From: Arthrobacter sp. Bi83 | GTDB taxonomy: Bacteria; Actinomycetota; Actinomycetes; Actinomycetales; Micrococcaceae | Length of the DNA: 64,000 bases | Assembly: GCF_918698095.1 (NCBI RefSeq) | Contig: NZ_CAKKLY010000010.1 | Span: 1 to 64,000 of the forward strand | Direction of reading: 5' to 3' | Shown here: positions 17,023-25,345 of the stretch, piece after piece | Numbering within the stretch: position 1 is the stretch's first letter | How the letters are laid out: each line of letters opens with the position of its first letter | Notes under the pieces: generated by a model | Told to the model about the DNA's origin: nothing | What the model saw: the letters and a program-made list of their open reading frames with translations, nothing else | Database searches by the model: none | Translations under genes and position numbers: made by a program

Positions 17023-17922
17023 ATGAGTGACTCAGCAAAGCAGACTGACCAGCCCAGGGATCCCCGTGGTACCTACCACTCGGGACCCTTTCCCGAGCAG
17101 GAACAGAAGCAGCCGGGACTCACCGCCCCGATGGATCCGCAGCCGGACCATGGCGAGCTGAGCTACGAGGGCAGCGACAAGCTGCGGGGCAAAGCCGCGC
17201 TCATCACCGGTGGCGACTCCGGCATCGGCAAGGCGGTGGCTATTGCCTTCGCCCGCGAGGGTGCGGATGTCGCCATTTCCTATCTTCCCGAGGAGGAAGA
17301 GGACGCCCAGGACACGGCGGAATGGATCCGCAAGGCCGGCAGGCGGGCGCTGCTTCTCGCCGGCGACGGCCGGAGTGAAGAGTTCAGCACGAAGATCGTG
17401 GACGACGCAGTAGCGGAGTTCGGCAGGCTGGATGTGGTGGTGCTCAACGCCGCCTACCAGAAGAACCGGGACAGCTTCGAATCGCTTCCCACCGAAGAGT
17501 TCGACCGCGTCTTTCAAACCAATCTCTACTCACTGCTGTGGACCGCCCGTGCCGCCGTGCCGCACCTGACCGTGGGTGCGTCGATCATCACCACCGCTTC
17601 CATCCAGGCGTTCAACCCCTCACCGGGACTGATCGACTATGCCATGACCAAGGCGGCCCAGGTTGCCTTTACCAAGGCCCTGGCCCAGGAGCTCGGGCCT
17701 AAGGGTGTCCGCGTGAACGCCGTGGCGCCGGGCCCCATCTGGACTCCGCTTATTCCGGCCACGGAATGGCCTGACAAACTGCCCAAGTTCGGCCAGGACA
17801 CGCCGCTGCAGCGCGCCGGCCAGCCCGCGGAACTCGCCCCGGCCTATGTCCTGCTGGCGTCCGACGCCGGCTCGTACATCTCCGGGGCAGTTCTGCCCGT
17901 CACCGGCGGCAAGGGGCTGTGA
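17023..17922 (+). CDS. SDR family oxidoreductase, general-stress (GSP39/YhdF) type
   Basis: The 299-aa protein starts at ATG 17023 behind GGTGGA. The N-terminal 55 residues are an extension rich in Pro and Gln (FPEQEQKQPGLTAPMDPQPDHGE) that marks the GSP39/YhdF subgroup. The SDR core follows: ITGGDSGIGKAVAIAFAREG, LNAAYQKN (in place of NNAG), STTASIQAFNPSPG and the Tyr-x3-Lys in DYAMTKAA. In Bacillus relatives this subgroup is under general stress control. The physiological substrate is not known. It leads directly into the small acidic protein at 17987. Confidence 0.88.
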   Translation: MSDSAKQTDQPRDPRGTYHSGPFPEQEQKQPGLTAPMDPQPDHGELSYEGSDKLRGKAALITGGDSGIGKAVAIAFAREGADVAISYLPEEEEDAQDTAEWIRKAGRRALLLAGDGRSEEFSTKIVDDAVAEFGRLDVVVLNAAYQKNRDSFESLPTEEFDRVFQTNLYSLLWTARAAVPHLTVGASIITTASIQAFNPSPGLIDYAMTKAAQVAFTKALAQELGPKGVRVNAVAPGPIWTPLIPATEWPDKLPKFGQDTPLQRAGQPAELAPAYVLLASDAGSYISGAVLPVTGGKGL

Positions 17923-17986
17923 GCCGGGCCCTGGGCCGCACGGAGACCACGTTTTCCAGCAATTTCCAGCCAATCAGGAGGAACAC

Positions 17987-18550
17987 ATGAGCCAGGACAA
18001 CCAGCACGCCGCCCCTGAAGAGGAAGCGGGAGGCTACGGCACGCCCACCGTTGAGCAGGAGGTGGGCGGAAAGCAGTTTGCCCAGCCCCGCGAGGAGGAG
18101 GATTTTGACGCAGCAGGCCTGAACCAGAACAGCCCGGACGGCGAGACCTTCGGCACAGGTACGCCGAACCTCAGCCACTTTGCCGAAGAAGATCAGGACA
18201 GCGCGGGTGAACCCGGTGCCGGCCGCTTCGGCGGGACAGACGAGCAGCTCCATGCCGAGGGTGATGCCAGCGGAGCCGGCTTCGATACCGTCCCCGGTGA
18301 GTCCCCGATTCCCCGAGACGCCGATGCCTCGCCGAGCGCCGGGGCTGAAACAGCCGACGCGCGTGCAGGAGACGAAGCGGTACCGTCAGCGGACGCCGAG
18401 ATCGATGAGGGCAACGCGGACGCCCAGGGCTCAGACCAGTTCTCTTCGGAGCCGGACCAGGACGCCGCCGGCCTGCCGGACGGCAGCGGCAACGATCTGC
18501 CGAAGGAAAAGTCCCCGAACGACGATGACGAGACGTTCGACGCCGGGTAG
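17987..18550 (+). CDS. Acidic disordered stress-type protein (187 aa)
   Basis: This strongly acidic protein starts at ATG 17987 behind AGGAGG. It is made almost wholly of Asp, Glu, Gly, Ala, Ser and Pro with no hydrophobic core or Cys, so it should be disordered and cytoplasmic. Motifs such as YGTPTVEQEVGG, NQNSPDGETFGTGTPNLSHF and the end KSPNDDDETFDAG resemble short actinobacterial hypothetical proteins near oxidative or desiccation genes. It lies 64 bp after the stress-type SDR and a strong terminator follows. A hydration or desiccation role is only a guess. Confidence 0.75.
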   Translation: MSQDNQHAAPEEEAGGYGTPTVEQEVGGKQFAQPREEEDFDAAGLNQNSPDGETFGTGTPNLSHFAEEDQDSAGEPGAGRFGGTDEQLHAEGDASGAGFDTVPGESPIPRDADASPSAGAETADARAGDEAVPSADAEIDEGNADAQGSDQFSSEPDQDAAGLPDGSGNDLPKEKSPNDDDETFDAG

Positions 18551-18608
18551 CAGCCCAGTTCTTCAGGTGCCGGCGCCGCACTCCTGCACCACCTTGCCGG
18601 CGGAAAAC

Positions 18609-18641
18609 ACTTGGCGCCCCTGATTTTCAGGGGCGCCAAGT
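18609..18641. terminator. Bidirectional terminator (15-bp perfect stem, TTT loop)
   Basis: ACTTGGCGCCCCTGA and its exact reverse complement are separated by TTT. It sits between the convergent acidic-protein gene and the permease gene and can serve both. Confidence 0.75.
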
Positions 18642-18726
18642 GGCCTGCGGGCTCAAAACGGTGCAAATATGCTCCGGACATTCCTCGGGCGTGGCACATG
18701 CGCCCGTGAGAAGACAGGCCCGGGGC

Positions 18727-20082
18727 CTAGCGCTTCTTCGGTGACCGCTTCGCCGCCGCGTTGATGGCTGCCTTCGCGGCCGGGGGAAGTCCGGACGGCC
18801 CCTCGGTCTCCGGTTCGGCCGCGGTGCCCCGGGCCTTCGCGATGGCCTTCATGCCGTGGTAGATCACCAGAGCCGCGGCGGAGCCCAGCGCAATGCCGGT
18901 GAACTTGAGGTCCCCGATGGTCCACGTGTAATCGGCGATGCCGATGATGAGCGCGACGGCGGCGGTGGTCAGGTTCACCGGGTTGGAGAAGTTGACCTTG
19001 TTCTGGACCCAGATCTTCACGCCCAGGATGCCGATCATGCCGTAGAGCATGGTGGCGGCGCCGCCCAGCACACCCGGCGGAACCGTGGCGATCAGCTCGC
19101 CGAACTTGGGCGAGAAGCTCAGGAGGATCGCGAAGATACCCGCCACCCAGTACGCCGCGGTGGAGTAGACCTTGGTGGCCGCCATGACGCCGATGTTCTC
19201 GGCATAGGTGGTGGTACCCGATCCGCCGCCGAAGCCTGCCAGTACGGTGGCCGCTCCGTCGGCCATCAGTGCGCGGCCGGAGACGCCATCCAGGTTCTGC
19301 CCGGTCATGGCGGACACGGACTTTACGTGCCCGATGTTCTCGGCCACCAGCACCAGCACCACCGGAACGAAGAGGCCCACGACGCCCAGGTGGAACTCCG
19401 GCGTCTGGAAATGGGGCAGGCCGACCCAGGCCGCGGCGTCCATCTTGGAGTAGTCCACCTCGCCGCGGACCATGGCCGCGAGGTAGCCCACCACCACGCC
19501 CACGAGAATGCTAAGCCGGCCGACGATCCCGCGGAACAGGACGCTCACCAGGATGATTGTCACGAGCGTGATCAGCGCGGTCACGGGGGCTAGGTCGAAG
19601 TTGTTCTTGGCCGCGGGCGCCAGGTTGAGGCCGATCAGCGCCACGATGGCGCCGGTGACGATCGGCGGCATAAGCCTGTTGATCCAGCCCGCACCGAACT
19701 TCTGCACGATGGCACCGATCACGGCAAGCCCGGCTCCCGCCAGCACCACCCCGCCCAGGGCGCCGGGGACGCCGTACTGCTGCTGGGAGGCCATGATGGG
19801 TGCGATAAAAGCGAAGCTGGAGCCGAGGTAGCTGGGCACGCGGCCCCGGGTGATCACCAGGAACAGGAGCGTGCCGATGCCGGAAAAGAACAGGGTTGTG
19901 GCCGGGGGCATTCCGGTGATGATGGGCACCAGGAACGTGGCGCCGAACATGGCCACCACATGCTGCATGCCCACGCCGATGGTGATTGGCCAGGTGAGCC
20001 GTTCCCCGGGGGCGACCACTTCGCCTGGGCGGACCGCTTTTCCGTTGCCGTGCAGCTTCCATTTGGTTCCGAGCATGCTCAT
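18727..20082 (-). CDS. Uracil-xanthine permease (NCS2 family)
   Basis: From ATG 20082 the protein has 451 aa and about 14 membrane segments, with GVGMQHVVAMFGATFLVPIITG near residue 35. It shows SSFAFIAPIM, the substrate-site ENIGHVKSVSAMTGQNLDG near 240, GGSGTTTYAENIGVMAATKVYS near 280, and PPGVLGGAATMLYGMIG. These match UraA/RutG-type uracil permeases. The C-terminal 40 residues are a basic Ala/Lys/Pro tail. The frame opening further upstream at 20436 has no coding signal. It is divergent from a RutE-like reductase, which supports pyrimidine uptake rather than xanthine. Confidence 0.9.
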   Translation of the reverse strand: MSMLGTKWKLHGNGKAVRPGEVVAPGERLTWPITIGVGMQHVVAMFGATFLVPIITGMPPATTLFFSGIGTLLFLVITRGRVPSYLGSSFAFIAPIMASQQQYGVPGALGGVVLAGAGLAVIGAIVQKFGAGWINRLMPPIVTGAIVALIGLNLAPAAKNNFDLAPVTALITLVTIILVSVLFRGIVGRLSILVGVVVGYLAAMVRGEVDYSKMDAAAWVGLPHFQTPEFHLGVVGLFVPVVLVLVAENIGHVKSVSAMTGQNLDGVSGRALMADGAATVLAGFGGGSGTTTYAENIGVMAATKVYSTAAYWVAGIFAILLSFSPKFGELIATVPPGVLGGAATMLYGMIGILGVKIWVQNKVNFSNPVNLTTAAVALIIGIADYTWTIGDLKFTGIALGSAAALVIYHGMKAIAKARGTAAEPETEGPSGLPPAAKAAINAAAKRSPKKR

Positions 20083-20317
20083 TGCCGGGGGCCTTTCAGA
20101 GGGATAGCCCGCGGGTTGGGGGCTGGGATCTTCCGGTGCAACAATACCGCGCCAGGCCCGGGCGCCAAGAGGGTTCCAGCGGGCGGATGTGCCCAAGCTC
20201 ACGTCCCGTAACCGGCCGTCACGGGAAGAGGGCTGCTCCCGGCACGGTTGTAACCATGGAAAGCAGGAGTGCACCGCCACGCCCAGCAGGGACGGCGGCA
20301 AAGCTAAAGGGAACTGA

Positions 20318-20923
20318 ATGACAATCGCCCATGAAGAAGCCGTGATCGATTCCGCAGCCGTGGACGCGATTTTCGCTGAAGCCCGCACGGCCAACGCCTT
20401 CACCGGTGAGGTCACCGAGCAGCAGGCCCGCGCCATCTATGAACTGACCAAGTTTGGTCCCACCGCGTTTAACTCCCAGCCACTGCGCGTCACGTACGTG
20501 CGCTCGGACGAGGCCCGCGCCAAGCTCGTGGACTTCCTCTCCGCCGGGAACCGCGCCAAGACGGCCTCCGCGCCGCTCGTTGCGGTCCTCAGCTACGACA
20601 CCTCGTGGCAGGAGCAGTGGGACAATTTCCTTCCGGGGTACAACGCCCCCAAGGCCATGTACGACGCGTCCCCGGACCTCGCAACGTCCACAGGCAACAA
20701 CAACGCGCACCTGCAGGCGGGCTACTTCATCCTCGCCGTGCGTTCCCTCGGCTTCGCCGCAGGCCCCATGACGGGCGCGGACTTCACCGCGATCGACGCC
20801 GAGTTCTTCCCCGCCGGTGACCAGAAGAGCTTCCTCGTGGTCAACATCGGCCGGCCCGGAGCTGACGCCTGGGGCGAGGCCAAGCCCAAGTTCGCCTACG
20901 AGCACGTCGTCCGCACCGTCTGA
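20318..20923 (+). CDS. Nitroreductase family protein, RutE-like (malonic semialdehyde reductase)
   Basis: The 201-aa flavoprotein has the RutE pattern: TKFGPTAFNSQPLRVTYVRS near residue 45, DFLSAGNRAKTASAPLVAVLSYD, LATSTGNNNAHLQAGYFILAVRSLGFAAGPMTG near 125, and FLVVNIGRPGADAW. In the Rut pathway RutE reduces malonic semialdehyde from uracil breakdown to 3-hydroxypropionate. No rutA or rutB gene is next to it, but the divergent neighbour is a uracil-type permease. This suggests a shared pyrimidine function. A general quinone or nitro-compound reductase is the alternative. Confidence 0.82.
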   Translation: MTIAHEEAVIDSAAVDAIFAEARTANAFTGEVTEQQARAIYELTKFGPTAFNSQPLRVTYVRSDEARAKLVDFLSAGNRAKTASAPLVAVLSYDTSWQEQWDNFLPGYNAPKAMYDASPDLATSTGNNNAHLQAGYFILAVRSLGFAAGPMTGADFTAIDAEFFPAGDQKSFLVVNIGRPGADAWGEAKPKFAYEHVVRTV

Positions 20924-20932
20924 TCCGCCCGT

Positions 20933-21013
20933 CAAGGCTTCGCCCGCGCAAGCTTTCGCCCGGTGCGAGCCTTCGCCTGGTCCAAGCCTTCGCCCGGTCC
21001 AGGCTTCGAAGCG
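20933..21013. repeat. Degenerate 17-bp tandem repeat (about 4.5 units)
   Basis: Units resembling CAAGCCTTCGCCCGGTC recur head to tail, 10 bp after the RutE-like stop. The units differ at 1-4 positions. It is non-coding and too short and irregular for a CRISPR. Confidence 0.6.
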
Positions 21014-21038
21014 ACCAGGCGGACAGCCTCAGGACGCG

Positions 21039-21080
21039 CGATTGCCTCCGGCAACATGGGGGACATTCCGGAGGCAATCG
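21039..21080. terminator. 13-bp perfect stem with 16-nt loop after rutE-like gene
   Basis: CGATTGCCTCCGG (21039-21051) pairs exactly with CCGGAGGCAATCG (21068-21080). It lies downstream of the RutE-like gene and upstream of the LigT-like gene, and could end transcription. Confidence 0.45.
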
Positions 21081-21184
21081 GGGCAGTATTTCTGCAGCTT
21101 AGAGCTGCAAGGCATGCATCCGGGCCTACCCCAAGTTTAGTCCTGTTCCCTGGTTGAGAGCATCCCCGGTGGCACACTTGGGGT

Positions 21185-21667
21185 ATGCGGAACCTCATCA
21201 TGGTGGCGTTCATTGAGCCGGCCTCGGAGGGGCAGGAGTTCCTGCGCACCGACTGGCCGCTGCACATCACGCTGGTGCGTTTCAATGTTACGGACGACGG
21301 CGGCACGGCCCGGTTCGCGTCGCTCGCCGAGGTGCCGGCCAAGCAGGCGCTGGGCTCAGTGCTGTCCATCGGCGGGGACCACCACTTCGGGCATCAAGGC
21401 TCCGTACCCGTCAGCCTGGTTAAGGATGACCCCGCGCTGCAGGCGTTGCACGAATCCCTGGTGCAGGCGGTGGAGCAGCTTTCCGGCCGTGTCGCGAGCC
21501 CGCACCACACCCGGCGGCTCTTCCGCCCGCATGTGTCCCACCACGGTGAGCAACGCGTGAACCCGGGCGACGCCGTCGTGCTTGACCACATTGCACTCGT
21601 GGACATGGCGCCGGATGGTGACCGCACCATCCGGCGCATCCTCAAGCTGTGGGAGCTTAGGAAATAA
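21185..21667 (+). CDS. 2'-5' RNA ligase (LigT-like 2H phosphoesterase) family protein
   Basis: The 160-aa protein carries the two HxT/S signatures of the 2H superfamily: PLHITLVRF near residue 25 and FRPHVSHH near 116. These His residues hydrolyse 2',3'-cyclic phosphodiesters in characterised members. Size fits a minimal single-domain member. Its 3' end overlaps the convergent phosphoglucomutase gene by 11 bp. The biological substrate is unknown. Confidence 0.82.
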   Translation: MRNLIMVAFIEPASEGQEFLRTDWPLHITLVRFNVTDDGGTARFASLAEVPAKQALGSVLSIGGDHHFGHQGSVPVSLVKDDPALQALHESLVQAVEQLSGRVASPHHTRRLFRPHVSHHGEQRVNPGDAVVLDHIALVDMAPDGDRTIRRILKLWELRK

Positions 21668-23306
21668 CCCCGTCCACCAGGGCCTTGGCTTCCGCCTGGA
21701 CCTGCTTCAGGTGGTCGGCGCCCTTGAAGGACTCAGCGTAGATCTTGTACACGTCCTCGGTGCCGGAGGGGCGGGCGGCGAACCAGGCGTTCTCCGTGAC
21801 CACCTTCAGGCCACCGATGGAAGCTCCGTTGCCCGGCGCCTCCGTCAGTTTCGCGGTGATCGTCTCGCCGGCCAGGTCGGTGGCCGTGACATCCGACGAC
21901 GACAGCTTCCCGAGCGCCGCCTTCTGTTCCCGCGTTGCAGCGGCGTCGATGCGGGCGTACACGGGTGCACCAAACTGGTCGGTGAGGCCCTTGTAGAGCT
22001 CCGACGGGGACTTCCCGGTGACCGCGGTGATCTCCGAAGCGAGCAGGGCCAGCAGGATGCCGTCCTTGTCCGTGGTCCAGACGCTGCCGTCCATCTTGTT
22101 GAACGAAGCGCCGGCAGATTCCTCGCCGCCGAACGCGCCTTCGCCGGACAGCAGGCCCGGCACGAACCATTTGAAGCCCACCGGCACCTCGACCAGCTTG
22201 CGGCCCAGGCTTCCGGCGACGCGGTCGATGATGGAGGACGACACGAGTGTCTTCCCGATCACGGACTCCGGGTTCCAGCCTGTGCGGTGGCGGTAGAGGT
22301 AGTCGATCGCGACGGCGAGGTAGTGGTTCGGGTTCATCAGCCCGCCATCGGGTGTCACGATGCCGTGGCGGTCCGCGTCGGCGTCGTTTCCGGTGGCGAC
22401 GTCGTAGTTCGCCCCTTCGGACATCCGGTTGATGAGCGAGGCCATGGCGGACGGCGAGGAGCAGTCCATGCGGATCTTCTCGTCCCAGTCCAGCGTCATG
22501 AAGGCCCACTGCGGGTCCACGGTGGGGTTGACCACGGTGAGGTTCAGGTGGTGCCGTTCGCCGATCTCGCCCCAGTAGTCCACGGAGGCGCCACCCATGG
22601 GGTCCGCACCGATCCGGACGCCGGCCTCGCGGATGGCGTTCAGGTCCAGGACCGACGGAAGATCGTCAACGTAGCTGCTGAGGAAGTCGAACTTGCCCGT
22701 GGTCTCGGCCTCGAGAGCTTCAGCCACCGGAATCCGCTTCACGCCGCGAAGACCGTTCTCCAGCAGTTCATTGGCCCGGTTGGCGATCCAGCCGGTGGCG
22801 TCGGTGTCCGCAGGTCCGCCATGCGGAGGGTTGTATTTGAAGCCGCCGTCACCGGGCGGGTTGTGGCTGGGCGTGACCACAATGCCGTCCGCCTGCGGAG
22901 CGCCGGCCGGGGCGTTCCTGTTGTAGGTCAGGATGGCGTGGCTCAGGGCCGGGGTGGGGGTGTAGCCGTGGCGGGCGTCGATGAGGACCTTCACGCCGTT
23001 GGCGGCAAGAACTTCCAGGGCGGAATTCTGCGCCGGTTCGCTGAGCCCGTGGGTGTCTTTGGCCAGGAAGAGCGGACCGGTGATGCCCTGCCCTGCCCGG
23101 TATTCCACGATGGCCTGGGTGATGGCCACGATGTGAGCCTCATTAAAGGACGCCTTCAGGCTGGACCCGCGGTGCCCGGAGGTTCCGAACGCCACACGCT
23201 GCCCGGGATCACCCAGGTCAGGCGTGACGTCGTAGTACGCATCGAGAAGAGCGGTCAGGTCAACAAGGTCTTGGGATTGGGCAACTGTACCCGCGCGGCT
23301 AGCCAT
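21657..23306 (-). CDS. pgm: Phosphoglucomutase (alpha-D-glucose phosphate-specific)
   Basis: From ATG 23306 ([10 protein letters not shown]) the protein has 549 aa, the family's usual length. It shows [16 protein letters not shown] near residue 41, the phosphoserine loop [23 protein letters not shown] (Ser147), the Mg loop [11 protein letters not shown] near 310, the sugar-specificity loop GGEESAGAS near 385 and the phosphate loop [15 protein letters not shown] near the C-terminus. It interconverts glucose 1- and 6-phosphate, supplying glycogen and cell-wall sugar nucleotides. A frame extension to 23342 lacks support. Confidence 0.95.
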   Translation of the reverse strand: MASRAGTVAQSQDLVDLTALLDAYYDVTPDLGDPGQRVAFGTSGHRGSSLKASFNEAHIVAITQAIVEYRAGQGITGPLFLAKDTHGLSEPAQNSALEVLAANGVKVLIDARHGYTPTPALSHAILTYNRNAPAGAPQADGIVVTPSHNPPGDGGFKYNPPHGGPADTDATGWIANRANELLENGLRGVKRIPVAEALEAETTGKFDFLSSYVDDLPSVLDLNAIREAGVRIGADPMGGASVDYWGEIGERHHLNLTVVNPTVDPQWAFMTLDWDEKIRMDCSSPSAMASLINRMSEGANYDVATGNDADADRHGIVTPDGGLMNPNHYLAVAIDYLYRHRTGWNPESVIGKTLVSSSIIDRVAGSLGRKLVEVPVGFKWFVPGLLSGEGAFGGEESAGASFNKMDGSVWTTDKDGILLALLASEITAVTGKSPSELYKGLTDQFGAPVYARIDAAATREQKAALGKLSSSDVTATDLAGETITAKLTEAPGNGASIGGLKVVTENAWFAARPSGTEDVYKIYAESFKGADHLKQVQAEAKALVDGVIS

Positions 23307-23623
23307 GGGACCAGCATGCCAGACGTGGCCGGAACGCAACACGAGTTGTCCGTAATCCGGTCCCTATGACGCCGAATTTCAGGAAATAGTGCGGCTAGTT
23401 GGAAATCGACATGGAAAAACTGAGTACTCACCGCCAAAAGTACCTATATACCGGCTGTTTATGCGGCTGCTACCTTCAAAAAAGAATGACGACGGCGGTC
23501 GCTGCCGCCGGCCGGAAAAGATAACGGGCGGCGTGCAAAAGGAGCACGTCACGGAACGGGTCCCCGATTGGCTGTGCCTCAACGGGTCGACGATCCGAAC
23601 AGTGACGCTCTGAATGGTAATGA
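23307..23623. promoter_or_regulatory. AT-richer divergent region between pgm and the NERD gene
   Basis: This stretch of about 320 bp is less GC-rich than its surroundings. It holds the palindrome GAGTACTC (23422-23429), a second AGTAC (23439-23443) and a -10-like TATATA (23445-23450), all reading toward the NERD gene. Further on, CGGCGG and CCGCCG form a short hairpin near 23500. A 74-aa frame inside (23389-23613) has no support as a gene. Confidence 0.4.
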
Positions 23624-24607
23624 ATGGGGGTGTGGGCAATGGGGGCTGCAGATGGGGCATTCGAACAGTCGCGGTTGTCGCCGGAACGGATTGCGCGGCT
23701 GAAACGCGACCTTGACCGGGCGGAGCACGCCGCTGCCGGCTACCAGCAGCTGGTGGCAGGCACGCTCGGCCTGCTGCTGCCCCACGGCTGGTTTCTCCTG
23801 CACGATGTCCACTGGCCCGGCCGCCCCTTGGCCAGGCTGGATCACGTACTGGTGGGGCCCGGCGGGGTGGTGGTCATCAGCTCCAAGAGCTGGAATGGCC
23901 ACGTTGAGGTCCGGGACGGAGTGCTGCGGCAGAACGGCTATGCCCGGCACCCTGTTATAGAAGTGGCGCTGGGGCAGGCCGCTGCCGTGGCCGCCCTTCT
24001 TCCGGCGAACCGGCGCAGGTTCGTGCGCTCCATGGTCTGCATGGCGGCGCAGCACGAAGTTTCCGGAAATACCGCCTGCGGGGTGGAAGTGCATGGGACC
24101 GACCGGCTGGTGGCGGCGGTGGCAGCATTACCCCGGGTGCTTGACTCGGAGTCCGTGATCGGACTGTATGCCCAGCTCGGCCAGCTCCTCACGCAGCCGC
24201 AGGTCCCGGAGGGGCCGGGCACCATGGCGCGGCCTGCCCGCGCCATGGTCCAGGAAGGGTTGAGGGCGCCGGCTCCCCGGCAAGCGACTACACAGCCTCC
24301 AACTGTTGGATCATCCGCCACTGCGATATCCCAGGCATCACGCCCGGCTGCCCCTGGTCCGAGCGGCCGATGTCCTCCGGTTGTCCCTCACCACGCAATC
24401 CCCTCCTCCCGGGTCCAGTATCCCGCTGGCCGGGGGCAGGCTGGCCGGCACTCCGGCGTCCGGAACGGCTTTCCTCAGCCGGGGCGGCGCCGTTCCCCCG
24501 GCACCCGTGTGGCGCGGTACATGGGAGGGGCGTTGATTGCAGGCTTTCTCTTATCAGCACTCCTTCTGCCGCCCCTTTGGGTCGTCTGGGAGATTTTGCC
24601 CCGCTAA
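23624..24607 (+). CDS. NERD-domain membrane-anchored protein
   Basis: The protein has 327 aa from ATG 23624 or 322 from ATG 23639, and neither has a clear ribosome binding site. Residues about 50-130 form a nuclease-related (NERD) domain with RLDHVLVGPGGVVVISSKSWNGHVEV. In active-looking members the central motif is acidic-x-Lys (for example ETKNW). Here it is SSKSW, so one metal ligand appears lost. Residues about 205-295 are a low-complexity Pro/Arg/Ser linker, and the C-terminus has one membrane helix (ALIAGFLLSALLLPPLWVVW). It probably sits on the inner membrane with the domain in the cytoplasm. Role unknown. Confidence 0.75.
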   Translation: MGVWAMGAADGAFEQSRLSPERIARLKRDLDRAEHAAAGYQQLVAGTLGLLLPHGWFLLHDVHWPGRPLARLDHVLVGPGGVVVISSKSWNGHVEVRDGVLRQNGYARHPVIEVALGQAAAVAALLPANRRRFVRSMVCMAAQHEVSGNTACGVEVHGTDRLVAAVAALPRVLDSESVIGLYAQLGQLLTQPQVPEGPGTMARPARAMVQEGLRAPAPRQATTQPPTVGSSATAISQASRPAAPGPSGRCPPVVPHHAIPSSRVQYPAGRGQAGRHSGVRNGFPQPGRRRSPGTRVARYMGGALIAGFLLSALLLPPLWVVWEILPR

Positions 24608-24695
24608 AGTCACCGATGGTGATTGACGGGTTGCCCGTGCCATTGCCCGGGGCGGCTGTACTGTTTTGCTTAGGACACTTTCAGAGGGGATCCCC

Positions 24696-25235
24696 ATGAC
24701 AGAGCAGCGCCCCAACGGAACGGGCGGCGACCCAACGCCGGATGGCTACCAGCCGCCGTCGTATATTCCGCCGCAGGGTTCGGACATTCCGGCGCCCCCG
24801 CTGTACACGCCGCCGCTCTATGGCCAGGAATTCGGCCAGGGACGGGGCGGGTCAGGCTACGACGGCGGCCCGTACGGCCGCCCCTACGCCCAGCCGGGGA
24901 GCCCCTACGGCAACCAGGGTAGCCCCTATGGCCAGCAGTACGCCGGCCCCTACGGCCAGCCCCACTACGGGATGCCGGCTGAACCGAAAACGCTGAGCAT
25001 CGCCAGCCTGTGCTGCGGCATCGCAGTCTTCGTCGGTTTTGGGTTCGTCATCCTGCCGCAGATTGCGGCGGTCATCCTGGGGCACATGGCCCTGCGGCGT
25101 GAACCGTCGGGACGCGGTCTCGCCCTAGCCGGTCTGGTGATGGGATACGTCGGCCTGGCCCTCACGGTGCTGGCCATTATCAGCCTCGCGCTCCTGTTCA
25201 GCGTCGCAGCCACCAACTCGTACAGCACCATCTGA
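24696..25235 (+). CDS. DUF4190-type membrane protein with Tyr/Gly/Pro-rich N-terminus
   Basis: The 179-aa protein starts at ATG 24696 behind AGAGGGGA. Residues 1-95 are a cytoplasmic low-complexity tail rich in Pro, Gly, Tyr and Gln with repeats like GSPYGNQGSPYGQQYAGPYG. Two membrane helices follow with PKTLSIASLCCGIAVFVGFG and LALAGLVMGYVGLALTVLAI. Between them lies the DUF4190 core GHMALRREPSGRGLALAGLVMGY (shown in part). This architecture is common in Actinobacteria. Its function is unknown. Confidence 0.82.
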   Translation: MTEQRPNGTGGDPTPDGYQPPSYIPPQGSDIPAPPLYTPPLYGQEFGQGRGGSGYDGGPYGRPYAQPGSPYGNQGSPYGQQYAGPYGQPHYGMPAEPKTLSIASLCCGIAVFVGFGFVILPQIAAVILGHMALRREPSGRGLALAGLVMGYVGLALTVLAIISLALLFSVAATNSYSTI

Positions 25236-25304
25236 GGAGCGGCCCGGGGAACGGGAAGCAACCCGTCAATCTGTCAGCGGCCGGACCAGTCGCCCGCCGT
25301 TACG

Positions 25305-25345
25305 CCAGCTGCGCCTCATGCCCCAGCTGCGCCTAATACCCCAGC
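25305..25345. repeat. 18-bp imperfect tandem repeat at the 3' end of the amidase gene
   Basis: CCAGCTGCGCCT occurs at 25305-25316 and 25323-25334, and CCAGCTGGG follows at 25341. The repeat spans the amidase stop codon (25333-25335), so slippage here would change the last residues. Confidence 0.5.

Noticed and set aside
18727..20436. 569-aa extended start of the permease
   Set aside because: The extra 118 residues have no membrane or domain signal and cover the divergent promoter. ATG 20082 starts the conserved protein.
20933..21013. Possible CRISPR array
   Set aside because: Units are 17 bp, degenerate and directly adjacent without spacers, and there are no cas genes.
21582..23369. 595-aa open frame on the plus strand
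   Set aside because: Antisense to pgm, whose catalytic motifs are all present. No recognisable motif in the antisense protein.
23389..23613. 74-aa frame in the pgm-NERD spacer
   Set aside because: No ribosome binding site and composition unlike coding DNA. Better explained as promoter DNA.
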